Of a stretch of DNA of 64,000 nt, positions 10,830 to 20,878 are shown piece after piece. Within the stretch, counting starts at the first letter, position 1. The number at the start of each line of letters is the position of its first letter. The stretch comes from Kushneria indalinina DSM 14324 (GTDB taxonomy: Bacteria > Pseudomonadota > Gammaproteobacteria > Pseudomonadales > Halomonadaceae), in the NCBI RefSeq assembly GCF_003385845.1, contig NZ_QRDJ01000006.1:1-64000 (forward strand). The letters are read 5' to 3'. The translations under genes were made by a program, and so were the position numbers. The notes below the pieces were generated by a model that was not told the DNA's origin, ran no database searches, and saw nothing but the letters and a program-made list of their open reading frames with translations.

Positions 10830-13049
10830 TTGGCAGAAGAACCCACACCACTTCGTCCGGAACCCATTGCCGGGAAGGAGAGCGACCCGCTGCTGCAGTC
10901 GCTGGTCTTTCTCTCGCGCTATCACGGCGCGCCCCGTTCGGGTGAGGTCATCAGCGACGGCCTGCCGCTGGATGACGGCCGGCTGACACTGTCACTTCTG
11001 CCACGTGCGGCCCAGCGTGCGGGTCTGTCGGCCAAACTGGTCAGTCAGCGGCCCGATCGGGTCGCCGATATCCTGCTGCCCTGCATCGTAATCCTGAAGG
11101 GCCGCCGGGCCGCGATCATGCTCTCGCGTGACAGCGACCGGCAACATGCCACCATCTATCTGCCCGAAGCCGACGGCACCCAGGAGATCCTTATGGATAG
11201 CCTGCGTGAGGAGGCCACCGGCCAGATGGTCTATATCCGCCGCGAACACCGCTTTGACGAGCGTGCGCCGGAGACTGTCAAACTGGCCGAAGGGCACTGG
11301 TTCTGGTCGACGCTGAAGCTTTCAACGCCGATCTATCGTGATGTCCTGATTGCCTCGCTGCTGATCAATCTGTTTGCGCTGGCCGCGCCTCTTTTCACCA
11401 TGAATGTCTATGACAAGGTGGTGCCCAACATGGCGTTCAGCACGCTCTGGGTGCTGGCCAGCGGCATGGGCATCATCGTGGCGTTTGATCTGCTGGTGCG
11501 CCAGGTGCGGGCCTTTTTCCTCGATACGGCCGGGCGCAAGTCAGAGGTACTGCTCTCCTCGAAGATCTTTGCCAAGGTCATGAACCTGCGCATGGAGGCA
11601 CGCCCCGTGTCGGTTGGCGCCTTCGTCAAGAATCTGCAGGAGTTCGACTCGGTTCGCGACTTTTTCACCTCCATGACCATGACCACCGTGGTCGACATGC
11701 CCTTTGCCATCTTCTTTCTGGTGGTGATCTGGATTGTCGGCGGCCCGCTGGTGTGGGTGCCCATCATCGCGCTGTTGATTCTTCTCGGATATAGCATCCT
11801 GGTTCAGTGGCCGATGAAGCGCTCGATCGAGCTCGGCTCGCGGCTGGCGACCGAAAAGCATGCGCGGCTGGTCGAGAGCGTGGCGGGGCTCGAGAGCCTG
11901 AAGCTGGCCAACGCTCAGGGCGAAACCCAGCGTCGCTACGAGCGCGCCGTCGGCGAGATCGCCAAATGGGGCGTCAAGAGCCGCAACCTGTCCACGTCCG
12001 TGTCGTCGCTCACCATGAGCGTCAACCAGCTGGCCACCGTGGCGCTGGTCATTTACGGCGTCTATCTGATCGGCGATGCGCAGCTTTCCATGGGCGCGCT
12101 GATTGCCGCCGTCATGCTGACCGGCCGGGCGCTGCAGCCGCTGGCGCAGATGGCGCTTTTGATCACGCGCTTTAGCCAGACCCGCAGCGCCATGGCCGCC
12201 ATCGATCAGATCATGCAGATGCCCGAGGAGGTGGAAGAGGGCAAGAACTATGTGCACCGTGATCGGCTCAACATGCGCATCGAATTTGATCACGTCGGCT
12301 TTCAATACTCGCCCGAGTCTCCCGAGATCCTGCATGACATCTCCCTGGTCATCGAGCCGGGCGAGCGGGTCGGCATCATCGGGCGCATGGGGGCCGGCAA
12401 GAGCACCCTGCAGCGCATGATGACCGGCCTTTACCGCGCCACCAGCGGTAGCCTGCGCATCGACGGGCTGGATATCAATCAGCTTCATCCGGCCGATGTG
12501 CGGCGCCATATCGGCCATGCCGGCCAGGACAGTGCGCTCTTTTTCGGCTCCATCCGCGACAACATCACCCTGGGGCAGCCCCATGCCAGCGATGAGGCCA
12601 TACAGCGCGCCGCCGACGTGGCAGGCGTGGCCGAATTCACCCGTCACGATCCCGACGGCCTGGACCGCCAGGTGGGTGAGGGCGGCCGTCTGCTGTCCAG
12701 CGGTCAGCGCCAGTCCGTTCTGATGGCTCGGGCGCTGTTGACCCATGCCCCGCTGTTGCTGCTCGACGAGCCCGGCGCGCACCTGGACAACCGCGCCGAG
12801 GCCAGACTGCGGCGCGTGCTGATGGAGATGCCGCGCAATCAGAGCGTGGTGCTGGTCACCCACAAGAGCTCGATGCTGGAAGTCGTGGATCGTCTGATCG
12901 TGCTCGACAAGGGCCGCATCATTGCCGATGGGCCCAAGGCAAATGTGCTCAAGGCGCTTAACGAAGGGCGAGTGCATGCCCCGGGTACCGGGCCGGGCCC
13001 GGGTGCGGCCGGTGCCGATGCGGAGGTGCGCCATGGCACGACGGGCTAG
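10830..13049 (+). CDS. lapB: Type I secretion ABC transporter ATPase/permease (LapB-like)
   Basis: This is the inner-membrane ATPase of a type I secretion system, likely exporting the adjacent adhesin. It is 739 residues long. The N-terminus (about 15-140) resembles a C39 peptidase domain but lacks the catalytic Cys (the region reads PLLQSLVFLSRYHG), as in LapB/HlyB-type exporters that bind unprocessed RTX cargo. A transmembrane region follows (about 165-440), then an ATPase with Walker A GRMGAGKST (about 515-527), signature LSSGQRQS (about 621-629) and Walker B LLLLDEPGAHLD (about 641-652). The start is TTG at 10830, supported by AAGGGG seven bases upstream; no ATG fits. It lies 191 bp after the adhesin and its 3' end overlaps the fusion-protein gene by 17 bp. 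Confidence 0.92.
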   Translation: MAEEPTPLRPEPIAGKESDPLLQSLVFLSRYHGAPRSGEVISDGLPLDDGRLTLSLLPRAAQRAGLSAKLVSQRPDRVADILLPCIVILKGRRAAIMLSRDSDRQHATIYLPEADGTQEILMDSLREEATGQMVYIRREHRFDERAPETVKLAEGHWFWSTLKLSTPIYRDVLIASLLINLFALAAPLFTMNVYDKVVPNMAFSTLWVLASGMGIIVAFDLLVRQVRAFFLDTAGRKSEVLLSSKIFAKVMNLRMEARPVSVGAFVKNLQEFDSVRDFFTSMTMTTVVDMPFAIFFLVVIWIVGGPLVWVPIIALLILLGYSILVQWPMKRSIELGSRLATEKHARLVESVAGLESLKLANAQGETQRRYERAVGEIAKWGVKSRNLSTSVSSLTMSVNQLATVALVIYGVYLIGDAQLSMGALIAAVMLTGRALQPLAQMALLITRFSQTRSAMAAIDQIMQMPEEVEEGKNYVHRDRLNMRIEFDHVGFQYSPESPEILHDISLVIEPGERVGIIGRMGAGKSTLQRMMTGLYRATSGSLRIDGLDINQLHPADVRRHIGHAGQDSALFFGSIRDNITLGQPHASDEAIQRAADVAGVAEFTRHDPDGLDRQVGEGGRLLSSGQRQSVLMARALLTHAPLLLLDEPGAHLDNRAEARLRRVLMEMPRNQSVVLVTHKSSMLEVVDRLIVLDKGRIIADGPKANVLKALNEGRVHAPGTGPGPGAAGADAEVRHGTTG

Positions 13050-14436
13050 GAAAGGACGCTGGCCGCGCCCCGGCAGCCATGAGCTTGAACTGGCTGACGA
13101 TGCCAGCGCCGCCATGCTGCTCGCCACGCCCTGGCGCTCGCGCATCCTGCTGTGGGTGCTGGTGGCGGTACTGGGCGCCTTTATCAGCTGGGCGGCGCTG
13201 GCGCATGTCGAGATCGTCACCCGCGGCAACGGGCAGGTGGTGCCCTCGACCCGGCTGCAGACCATCCAGAACCTGGAAGGCGGTATCGTGCGCGAGCTCT
13301 ATGTGCGCCAGGGCGATATCGTCGAGCCCGGTCAGCCACTGGTCCGGATCGACCCGACCCGGGCCAGCTCCGATCTGGCCGAACGCGAATCCACCCTGGC
13401 AGGGCTTGTATCGATCATTGCCCAGTACCAGGCCGAGCTTGCGTCGGTGGCCATCAATACCGAGGCCGACGGCTGGCAGGACCAGGTGGTGATTACATCG
13501 CAGCCGCCCGAGTTCGAGGAGGCGTTTCGCTCGGTCAATCCGGAGCTGGCCACCACGGCGATTGAAAGCTACCGCGATCGCATCAATGGGCTGCGCACCC
13601 AGCTCGATCAATCCCGGGATCAGATTGCCCAGCGCAGCCAGGAACTCAGCGAGCTTCGTTCTCGGGTCGCCAGCCTCTCTCGCAGTCATCAGCTGGCCAG
13701 CCAGCAGCTGGCGATTACCACGCCGCTGGTCCAGGAAGGCGTGGTCTCCCGGGTGGATCTGCTCGAACAGCAGCGTCAGGTCAACGATCTGCGCGGGGAG
13801 CTTGAGTCGGCGCGATTGTCGATCCCCTCCAAACAGTCCGAGCTGCAGGAAGCCATCAGTCGGCGCCGCGATGTGGCGGCCCAGTTTCGGGTGCGCAGTG
13901 TCGATGCCCTGAGCGAGGCCCGCGGCCGGCTGGAGAGCCAGCAGCAGGGGCGGGCCAGCCTGCAGGATCGGCTGGACAGGACGCTGGTGACCTCGCCGGT
14001 ACAGGGCAGCGTGCGCACCATCAACGTCAACACCGTTGGCGGCGTCATCGAGCCCGGTGCCAGCCTGATGGAGATCGTCCCCCTCGAGGATCAGCTGCAG
14101 ATCGATGTGCGCATTCCGCCACGCGATATCGGCTTTATTCATCCGGGGCTGCCGGCCACGGTCAAGCTTTCCGCCTATGACTTCACCATCTATGGCGGGC
14201 TCAAGGGCACGGTGCAGCGCATCAGCCCCGACACGGTGCAGGACGAGAAGGGCAACAGCTTTTATGAGGTGACCGTGGTGACCGATCAGAACCACCTGGG
14301 CGGCGACAGCAATCCGATGACCATTATCCCCGGCATGCAGGCCAGCGTGGATGTGATCACCGGTGATCAGACCATTTTGCAGTATCTGCTCAAGCCGATA
14401 TTGAGAGCGCAACAGGGTGCCCTGCGTGAGCGTTGA
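13033..14436 (+). CDS. lapC: Type I secretion membrane fusion protein, HlyD family (LapC-like)
   Basis: This periplasmic adaptor links the ABC exporter to the outer-membrane channel. From ATG 13033 it has 467 residues: a basic N-terminal tail, one transmembrane helix (about residues 35-55, ILLWVLVAVLGAFISWAAL), a lipoyl-like half motif (VRELYVRQGDIVEPGQPLVRID), a long coiled-coil region (about 90-310, rich in Q, E, L and R), and a C-terminal beta-barrel with the LMEIVPLEDQLQIDVRI segment typical of HlyD/LapC. The ATG overlaps the end of the ATPase gene by 17 bp, which indicates translational coupling. An upstream in-frame start at 12922 exists but would add 37 residues overlapping the ATPase C-terminus, so I reject it. 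Confidence 0.92.
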   Translation: MARRARKGRWPRPGSHELELADDASAAMLLATPWRSRILLWVLVAVLGAFISWAALAHVEIVTRGNGQVVPSTRLQTIQNLEGGIVRELYVRQGDIVEPGQPLVRIDPTRASSDLAERESTLAGLVSIIAQYQAELASVAINTEADGWQDQVVITSQPPEFEEAFRSVNPELATTAIESYRDRINGLRTQLDQSRDQIAQRSQELSELRSRVASLSRSHQLASQQLAITTPLVQEGVVSRVDLLEQQRQVNDLRGELESARLSIPSKQSELQEAISRRRDVAAQFRVRSVDALSEARGRLESQQQGRASLQDRLDRTLVTSPVQGSVRTINVNTVGGVIEPGASLMEIVPLEDQLQIDVRIPPRDIGFIHPGLPATVKLSAYDFTIYGGLKGTVQRISPDTVQDEKGNSFYEVTVVTDQNHLGGDSNPMTIIPGMQASVDVITGDQTILQYLLKPILRAQQGALRER

Positions 14437-14473
14437 TGCGGTCATAAAAAACGAAAAAGGGATCAGGGGGTTC

Positions 14474-15826
14474 ATGATGAGAAAGTGGTGGGCCGGGCTC
14501 TATGTGCTCTCACTGGCAGGGGCGGCGCAGGCGCAGTCGCTTGATGAGGCCGTGACGCAGGCCATCATGGAAAACCCCATCACGCGCACGGAAGTCGCGC
14601 GTTATGAACAGTTTAGAGAGGATGCCCGCGCACAGCGGGGCGCCTGGCTGCCGTCGGTGGATCTCGAGGCCCGTGCCGGGCGAGGCCGCAACGAGAGCGA
14701 GGTCAACGGTATCGACCGCTCGAGCGACGCGCACGACTATCGCCGCGGCTCCATTACGCTGTCGCAGCTGATCTGGGACAACAATCGCACGCTCGAGCGC
14801 GTTCGCAACGCCGACAGTCAGATCGACTATCAGCGCTGGGAAGTGGCGGCGGCAGCCAGCCGGGTCGGACTTGCCACGATCGAGACCTACCTGGACGTGT
14901 TGCAGACTCAGCGGCTCGTGGCGCTTGCCGAGCGCAATGTGGATACCCATCAACGCATTGCCGCTGATATCCGTCGCCGCAGCGAACTGGGCGCCGGGAC
15001 AGCCACCGATACCAGTCAGGTGGACGGGCGCCTGGCCCGGGCCCAGTCCAGTCTCGTGGCGGCCTATAACAACCGTGAGGACGCCATCTCCTCCTTTATA
15101 CGTCTGGTGGGCGAGCCACCTCGCGATCTGGTCCCTCCGGAAGAGGTGGATCTTGCGCCCGTACCCGATGAGCTTGACCAGGCCCTGGCCATGGCCACTG
15201 AAAACAATCCCATCCTGATGGCGGCGCGCCATTCGGTGACGGCGGCCGGTCACGAGATCGGCGTCGAGCGCAGTGACTTTTTGCCCGAGCTGCGCTTTCA
15301 GGCCAGCCGGATGACCAGTCAGGATTATGACTTCGAGGGCAGTCGGGCCAACGACTGGAACGCCGAGATTGTGATGTCATGGAACCTTTATCGCGGCGGC
15401 AGCGACGTGGCTCGGCTGCGTTCGCGCCAGCACTCGCTGGAAGCCGTGCAGTACGACAGCGATCGCGCCCTGCGCGAGGTGCGCGATGAACTGCGGCTGG
15501 CCTGGAACGCCCGCGATTACGTGACCAGTCAGCTGCCGTATCTGGCGCGACACGTCAGCGCCAGCGAGCAGACCAGGGTCAACTACCGCAAGCAGTTTGA
15601 TATCGGCCGGCGCAGCCTGCTGGACGTGCTGGACAGCGAAACCGAACTCTACAGTGCGCAGCAGGATCAGGTGCAGGGGCGTTTTGCCCTGACGCGTGCA
15701 CGCTATCGCCTGCTGGCCGTGACCGGCCATCTGCTCGATACCCTTCAGATTCGTGTGAATCAGGACGATGTTGACGGGAACCAGCTGCTCGGGATGGGCA
15801 GTATTGCGCAGGGAGTCGGGCCATGA
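14474..15826 (+). CDS. lapE: TolC-family outer membrane channel of the adhesin exporter (LapE-like)
   Basis: This is the outer-membrane channel of the tripartite exporter. It has about 450 residues. A signal peptide (MRKWWAGLYVLSLAGAAQAQ) is followed by SLDEAVTQAIMENP, the usual N-terminus of a mature TolC-type protein. Two TolC repeat halves are visible (about 25-230 and 235-440), with the TATDTSQVDGRLARAQ and RRSLLDVLDSETELYSAQ segments characteristic of this family. The start is ATG 14474 (14477 also possible) behind AGGGATCAGGGGG. Starting at 14417 would place 19 residues before the signal peptide. The stop overlaps the next ATG by 4 bp. Confidence 0.92.
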   Translation: MMRKWWAGLYVLSLAGAAQAQSLDEAVTQAIMENPITRTEVARYEQFREDARAQRGAWLPSVDLEARAGRGRNESEVNGIDRSSDAHDYRRGSITLSQLIWDNNRTLERVRNADSQIDYQRWEVAAAASRVGLATIETYLDVLQTQRLVALAERNVDTHQRIAADIRRRSELGAGTATDTSQVDGRLARAQSSLVAAYNNREDAISSFIRLVGEPPRDLVPPEEVDLAPVPDELDQALAMATENNPILMAARHSVTAAGHEIGVERSDFLPELRFQASRMTSQDYDFEGSRANDWNAEIVMSWNLYRGGSDVARLRSRQHSLEAVQYDSDRALREVRDELRLAWNARDYVTSQLPYLARHVSASEQTRVNYRKQFDIGRRSLLDVLDSETELYSAQQDQVQGRFALTRARYRLLAVTGHLLDTLQIRVNQDDVDGNQLLGMGSIAQGVGP

Positions 15827-17748
15827 GTCTCTTTCATCGTCTTGTGATTGGAGTAGCCGGGCTGTTGCTGCTCTTTTCGATCGGTATCTTTGCCATCAAC
15901 GTCAATCACGCCCGCCAGTCGCTGCTCGACAGTCAGCGGATGGAAACGGCCAACATGACCCAGGGGCTGAGTCTGGCGCTGGTGCAGTTCATCGAAGAGG
16001 AGGACTGGACCAGCGCCCGAACGCTTTTGCAGGCCACCTCGGATGGCAGCTTCGTCAATACGCTCAGGCTTGAGGCAGTGGGTCTGGACGAGCCGCTGGT
16101 GGTACAAAACCCCGGCAGTACCCGGGCGCCCGCCTGGTTTCAGGCGCTGGTGGCACTGCCGCAGCTGTCCACCCAGCGTGAAATTTCCGGCGGCTGGTCG
16201 CCGCTGGGCGCCATCATGCTCGAAGCCGATAACAGCCTGCCCTATAACCAGCTCTGGAAGCTCGGCCTGAATCTTCTGCTCTGGCTGGCGGTCGGCATGG
16301 TACTGACGCTGGCAATTTGCGTTGTCGGTTTCCGGCGGCTTCTGACACCGCTGCACCGCCTTTCCCGATATCTCGAAACCCTGCAGATCGAAGGCTATGC
16401 CCAACCGATCGAATCGACCCGCGTTCGGGAGCTCCAGGGCATCACCCTGGCGGTCAATCAGCTCAGCGCCAGGCTCAACGATCAGTTCGAGGCGCAGACC
16501 GCACAGGTGATCCGTCTGCAGCGCATGGCCGAGCAGGATGCCGTCTCTCGACTGGGCAATCGCGCCTATCTGACCCGCATTCTGGATGAGTGGCTGGCCG
16601 CGCCGGAAAGTGGCGCGTTGGTGATTCTGCGCATCGATCACCTCAGCGAGATCTATCGCCGCGACGGTTTTGAGGAGCGGGACAACGCCATTCGCGCCGT
16701 CGGTCATTACCTGTCGGGCATCAGCGTCCAGGGCACACCCATTCAGGCCGCCAGACTCTCGGCTGAAGAGTTTGCCCTGATCGTGCCCGATGACAGTGAT
16801 GATCACCGTGAAGAGCTGTTGCTGACCCTGCTGGATCGGATCGACGACATCGTGGATATCAATCCGCTCGATGAGTCGCGCGTGCATCATGCTCGGGCCG
16901 GCGTTGTACTGCGTGAGCCGGGCCTTCAGCGAGTGCCGATGCTCTCCAAGGCTGACAGCGCGCTGCGTGAAGCCATTGAATCCGATCAACGGTGGGTTAC
17001 TGCATCGCGCGAGGCGCGCCACAACGAACGCAGCCGCGGTGAATGGCGTATGGTGATCGACCGCGCCCTGGCCGGTCACGCGGCGACGTTCGTGGCGCAG
17101 CCGGTGTTGCTCAATGATGGTCAGGAGCTGCATCGAGAACTTTTCATGCGGCTCAGGGAAGGCGACGAGGTGCATATGGCCTCGACCTTTTTGCCCATCG
17201 CGCGGCATTTCGGCATCGGTGCGCAGATGGACCGCTACGTGCTGAACTGGCTGAGCCGTCATGGTCATGACACCAATTATCGTCTGGCAGTGAACCTGAC
17301 TCAGGATCTCATCGGCAACGATGCAGAAGTGGATGGCCTGATCGAGTGGTTGAAAAAGTATCCGACGCTGGCCTGTCGTCTGGACCTGGAAGTTACCGAA
17401 GATAGCGTTTTGCGCCATATCGACAACGTACAGCGCCTGTTCCGCGTGGCGTGGAACCTGGATGGGCGGGGCGGTATTGACCGATTTGCCCGTGATCTGA
17501 ACTCCTTGCCGATTCTGAACAGGCTGCGGCCGGATTACGTCAAGATTGACCAGACCTTTTTCGTGCGTGATGACGTCGATAACGAGTTTCTGCGCAGCCT
17601 GTGCATGGCCGCCCATCAGATCGAGGCACTGGTGATCGTCACGCGCGTCGAGTCCGAGGCGCAGCGTGCGCGGGTCAGCGAGATCGGTGCGGACGGTTAT
17701 CAGGGGTATCTGGCACCGGCCGTGGCATTGCCGCCCGGCATTCATTGA
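15823..17748 (+). CDS. lapD: c-di-GMP receptor with degenerate GGDEF and EAL domains (LapD-like)
   Basis: This inner-membrane receptor is predicted to hold the LapG protease in the periplasm when c-di-GMP is high, so the adhesin stays on the cell. It has 641 residues: TM1 (about 6-27), a periplasmic LapD/MoxY-type domain (about 28-143), TM2 (about 147-170), HAMP, then degenerate GGDEF (RLSAEEF in place of the GGDEF loop) and degenerate EAL (ELF in place of EAL; DGRGG in place of the DDFG loop). Such domains bind the nucleotide without making or breaking it. A Trp at residue 125 in a GGWSPLG loop matches the LapD tryptophan reported to contact LapG. The ATG overlaps the channel gene's stop (ATGA). 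Function is assigned by family and neighbours. Confidence 0.92.
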   Translation: MSLFHRLVIGVAGLLLLFSIGIFAINVNHARQSLLDSQRMETANMTQGLSLALVQFIEEEDWTSARTLLQATSDGSFVNTLRLEAVGLDEPLVVQNPGSTRAPAWFQALVALPQLSTQREISGGWSPLGAIMLEADNSLPYNQLWKLGLNLLLWLAVGMVLTLAICVVGFRRLLTPLHRLSRYLETLQIEGYAQPIESTRVRELQGITLAVNQLSARLNDQFEAQTAQVIRLQRMAEQDAVSRLGNRAYLTRILDEWLAAPESGALVILRIDHLSEIYRRDGFEERDNAIRAVGHYLSGISVQGTPIQAARLSAEEFALIVPDDSDDHREELLLTLLDRIDDIVDINPLDESRVHHARAGVVLREPGLQRVPMLSKADSALREAIESDQRWVTASREARHNERSRGEWRMVIDRALAGHAATFVAQPVLLNDGQELHRELFMRLREGDEVHMASTFLPIARHFGIGAQMDRYVLNWLSRHGHDTNYRLAVNLTQDLIGNDAEVDGLIEWLKKYPTLACRLDLEVTEDSVLRHIDNVQRLFRVAWNLDGRGGIDRFARDLNSLPILNRLRPDYVKIDQTFFVRDDVDNEFLRSLCMAAHQIEALVIVTRVESEAQRARVSEIGADGYQGYLAPAVALPPGIH

Positions 17749-17798
17749 GCTGTCCGTTTGCCGATAAACAGGCATGATCTTCTGACAGGGAAAGTCCG

Positions 17799-18464
17799 AT
17801 GATGATGGGGCGATGGTGCCGGTGGGGCGTGACAGTACTGCTGGTGGTCGCCCTGCCGGCCCCGGGCGGCATGCTCTCGAGCGCCTCCATTCCTGCCCCT
17901 GCCGCCATTGCGAGCCAGTATGGCGCCGACGGAGCTGCCCGGGTGCAGCGCTGGCAGGCGCTGATCACGCGGCTCAGGGGGCAGCCGGTGGCCGTACAGC
18001 TGGCCGGGGTCAACGACTTCTTCAATCAGCTGGCCTTTGTGGATGATATCGACGTCTGGCACATGGAGGACTACTGGGCCACGCCGGTCGAGTTTCTGGG
18101 AGTCGGGCGCGGTGACTGCGAGGAGTTTGCGCTGGCCAAGTATCTGACTCTGCGCGAGCTGGGCGTGCCCGATGAGCAGATGCGCCTGCACTACGTCAAG
18201 TACGTGCCCTATGACCAGTTCCACATGGTGCTCTCCTGGGCGGCCGATCCGCGACAGATGCCGGTGATTCTGGACAATATCGACAAGCGCATCGTGCCGG
18301 CCGCCTCACGTCGGGATCTGGTGCCCATCTACAGCTTCAACGGCAGCAGCCTCTGGACCGCGACCGCTTCGGGCCAGGAGGCGCCGGTAGGCGATGCCAG
18401 TCGCCTGAGTCGCTGGGAGAAGTGGCAGATGCGCGTACGCAATGGCGTCACGCATACGCCGTAA
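17799..18464 (+). CDS. lapG: Periplasmic calcium-dependent cysteine protease (LapG-like)
   Basis: This is a transglutaminase-like cysteine protease, predicted to clip the adhesin near its N-terminus and release it from the outer membrane when LapD lets go. It has 221 residues with an N-terminal signal segment (about 8-30) and the family core WHMEDYWATPVEFLGVGRGDCEEFA. The catalytic triad can be read as Cys107 (GDCEE), His142 (FHMVL) and Asp159 (ILDNID). It lies 50 bp after the LapD-like gene with the start preceded by CAGGGAAAG. Three consecutive ATGs make the exact start uncertain by two codons. The adhesin's cleavage site is outside the window, so the substrate link is inferred from gene order. 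Confidence 0.92.
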   Translation: MMMGRWCRWGVTVLLVVALPAPGGMLSSASIPAPAAIASQYGADGAARVQRWQALITRLRGQPVAVQLAGVNDFFNQLAFVDDIDVWHMEDYWATPVEFLGVGRGDCEEFALAKYLTLRELGVPDEQMRLHYVKYVPYDQFHMVLSWAADPRQMPVILDNIDKRIVPAASRRDLVPIYSFNGSSLWTATASGQEAPVGDASRLSRWEKWQMRVRNGVTHTP

Positions 18465-18540
18465 TCCCGGCGACCGGGGCCCATGAACAATCCCGGCACG
18501 GATCCTGTCTGCCCCCTGCCTTTTGCCGGTCTCCTCTGCG

Positions 18541-18546
18541 TATACT
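18541..18546 (+). promoter_or_regulatory. Possible -10 element before the AST operon
   Basis: TATACT lies 57 bases before the astC ATG in the 139-bp gap after lapG. No convincing -35 hexamer is found 16-18 bases upstream, so activator dependence or a different promoter is equally possible. I saw no clear ArgR-type box. Confidence 0.3.
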
Positions 18547-18579
18547 GATACGTCTGTCAGCGACGTCCCTGTCGCTTGA

Positions 18580-19818
<1,239 letters not shown>

Positions 19819-19831
19819 CGGAGGCGCTGGC

Positions 19832-20878
19832 ATGTCACTGATTGCACGCAGTGCCACCACCGCTGACATCGACGCCATCATGGCCATGGCCGAGGCGGCC
19901 CGGCCGGCGCTGACCAATCTGCCGGCCGATCGTGAGCGTCTGACAGCGCGCCTGGCCGCAAGCGAGGCGGCGCTGGCGCACAGCGTTGATCGCCCCGGCG
20001 ATGAGCAGTATGTGCTGGTGGTGGAAACCGATGAAGGCGAGGTGATCGCCACGGCCACGATCAAGGCGCTGGCGGGCGCTCGGGAGGCCTATTACACCTA
20101 CCGCCGCGAGACGCTGATTCATGCCTCCCAGCAGCTCGATGTACGCCGCGAGGTGGCTATTCTCTCCATCTCGCACGAGATGTCGCACGCCTCGCTGCTG
20201 TGCGCGCTGGCCACCACCGATCATGCCCGGGTCGATCACGCCCGGCATCTGCTGCGCGCGGCACGTCTGGCCCTGATCGCCCGGTTCCCGGAGCGCTTTG
20301 CACCGACGCTTTTTGTGGCGCTGTCCGGCTATCGCGACGCCGGCCGCACGCCGTTCTGGGACGGCGTGGGGCGCCATTTTTTCTCACGGGATTTTGACGA
20401 GATCCACCGGGCGGCCAGCACGGGGTCGAGAAGCTTTATCGGTGAGGTCATGCCGCCGTTTCCGCTTTATCTGCCGCTGCTGGACGATCAGACGCGCGAG
20501 GCGATTGGTCGGGTCGGGGACAATCATGTCAATGCACTTGGCGCCTGGCAGCAGCAGGGGTTTAGCCTGTCGCGCCACGTCGACCTGCTTGATGGCGGCC
20601 CGCTGCTGGAGGCCTCACGTGATTACCTGCCCCGCGGTCAGTGGCTGACCGTGCAGATCGGTAACCCGCCGGGCGACGGGGCGTGTTCTGACGCACTGCT
20701 GATCGTTAGTCAGCGCTCGGGGGATTTCAGGGTCCGGGTCGTGACGAAACATATCAACGAGCGCGGACAGTGCGTGCTGGATGACGCCTGTGCCCGATCC
20801 CTGTCGGTGGCGGTCGACGAACCCGTGCTGGTGATTCCCTTCGCCGGAACCAATGACGTGGAGGGCCTGTCATGCTGA
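19832..20878 (+). CDS. aruF: Arginine/ornithine N-succinyltransferase, alpha subunit
   Basis: This is one subunit of the first AST enzyme, which moves succinyl from succinyl-CoA to the alpha-amino group of arginine (or ornithine). It has 348 residues from ATG 19832, which is preceded by GGAG; an upstream in-frame start at 19760 would overlap astC by 59 bp and is rejected. The IRSATxxDIDAIMAMA N-terminus, LSISHEMSHASLLCAL, FWDGVGRHFFSRDFDE and FIGEVMPPFPLYLPLL are hallmarks of the AstA family. It overlaps aruG by 7 bp. The two-subunit AruF/AruG form is found in pseudomonads and halomonads, whereas enterobacteria have one AstA. Confidence 0.94.
   Translation: MSLIARSATTADIDAIMAMAEAARPALTNLPADRERLTARLAASEAALAHSVDRPGDEQYVLVVETDEGEVIATATIKALAGAREAYYTYRRETLIHASQQLDVRREVAILSISHEMSHASLLCALATTDHARVDHARHLLRAARLALIARFPERFAPTLFVALSGYRDAGRTPFWDGVGRHFFSRDFDEIHRAASTGSRSFIGEVMPPFPLYLPLLDDQTREAIGRVGDNHVNALGAWQQQGFSLSRHVDLLDGGPLLEASRDYLPRGQWLTVQIGNPPGDGACSDALLIVSQRSGDFRVRVVTKHINERGQCVLDDACARSLSVAVDEPVLVIPFAGTNDVEGLSC

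Noticed and set aside
10762-10986. Small plus-strand frame of 74 codons before lapB
   Set aside because: It overlaps the start of lapB in another frame, has weak initiation signals and no similarity to a known peptide.
12922-13032. Longer N-terminus for the LapC-like protein
   Set aside because: The extra 37 residues lie inside the lapB coding end, and the ATG at 13033 gives the usual basic tail and TM helix of the family.
11541-14475. Overlapping minus-strand frames (574 and 505 codons) opposite lapB and lapC
   Set aside because: High-GC antisense artefacts; the plus strand carries clear ABC and HlyD motifs throughout.
15760-17775. Minus-strand frame of 671 codons opposite the LapD-like gene
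   Set aside because: It is antisense to a complete GGDEF-EAL protein with recognisable motifs; no independent evidence supports it.
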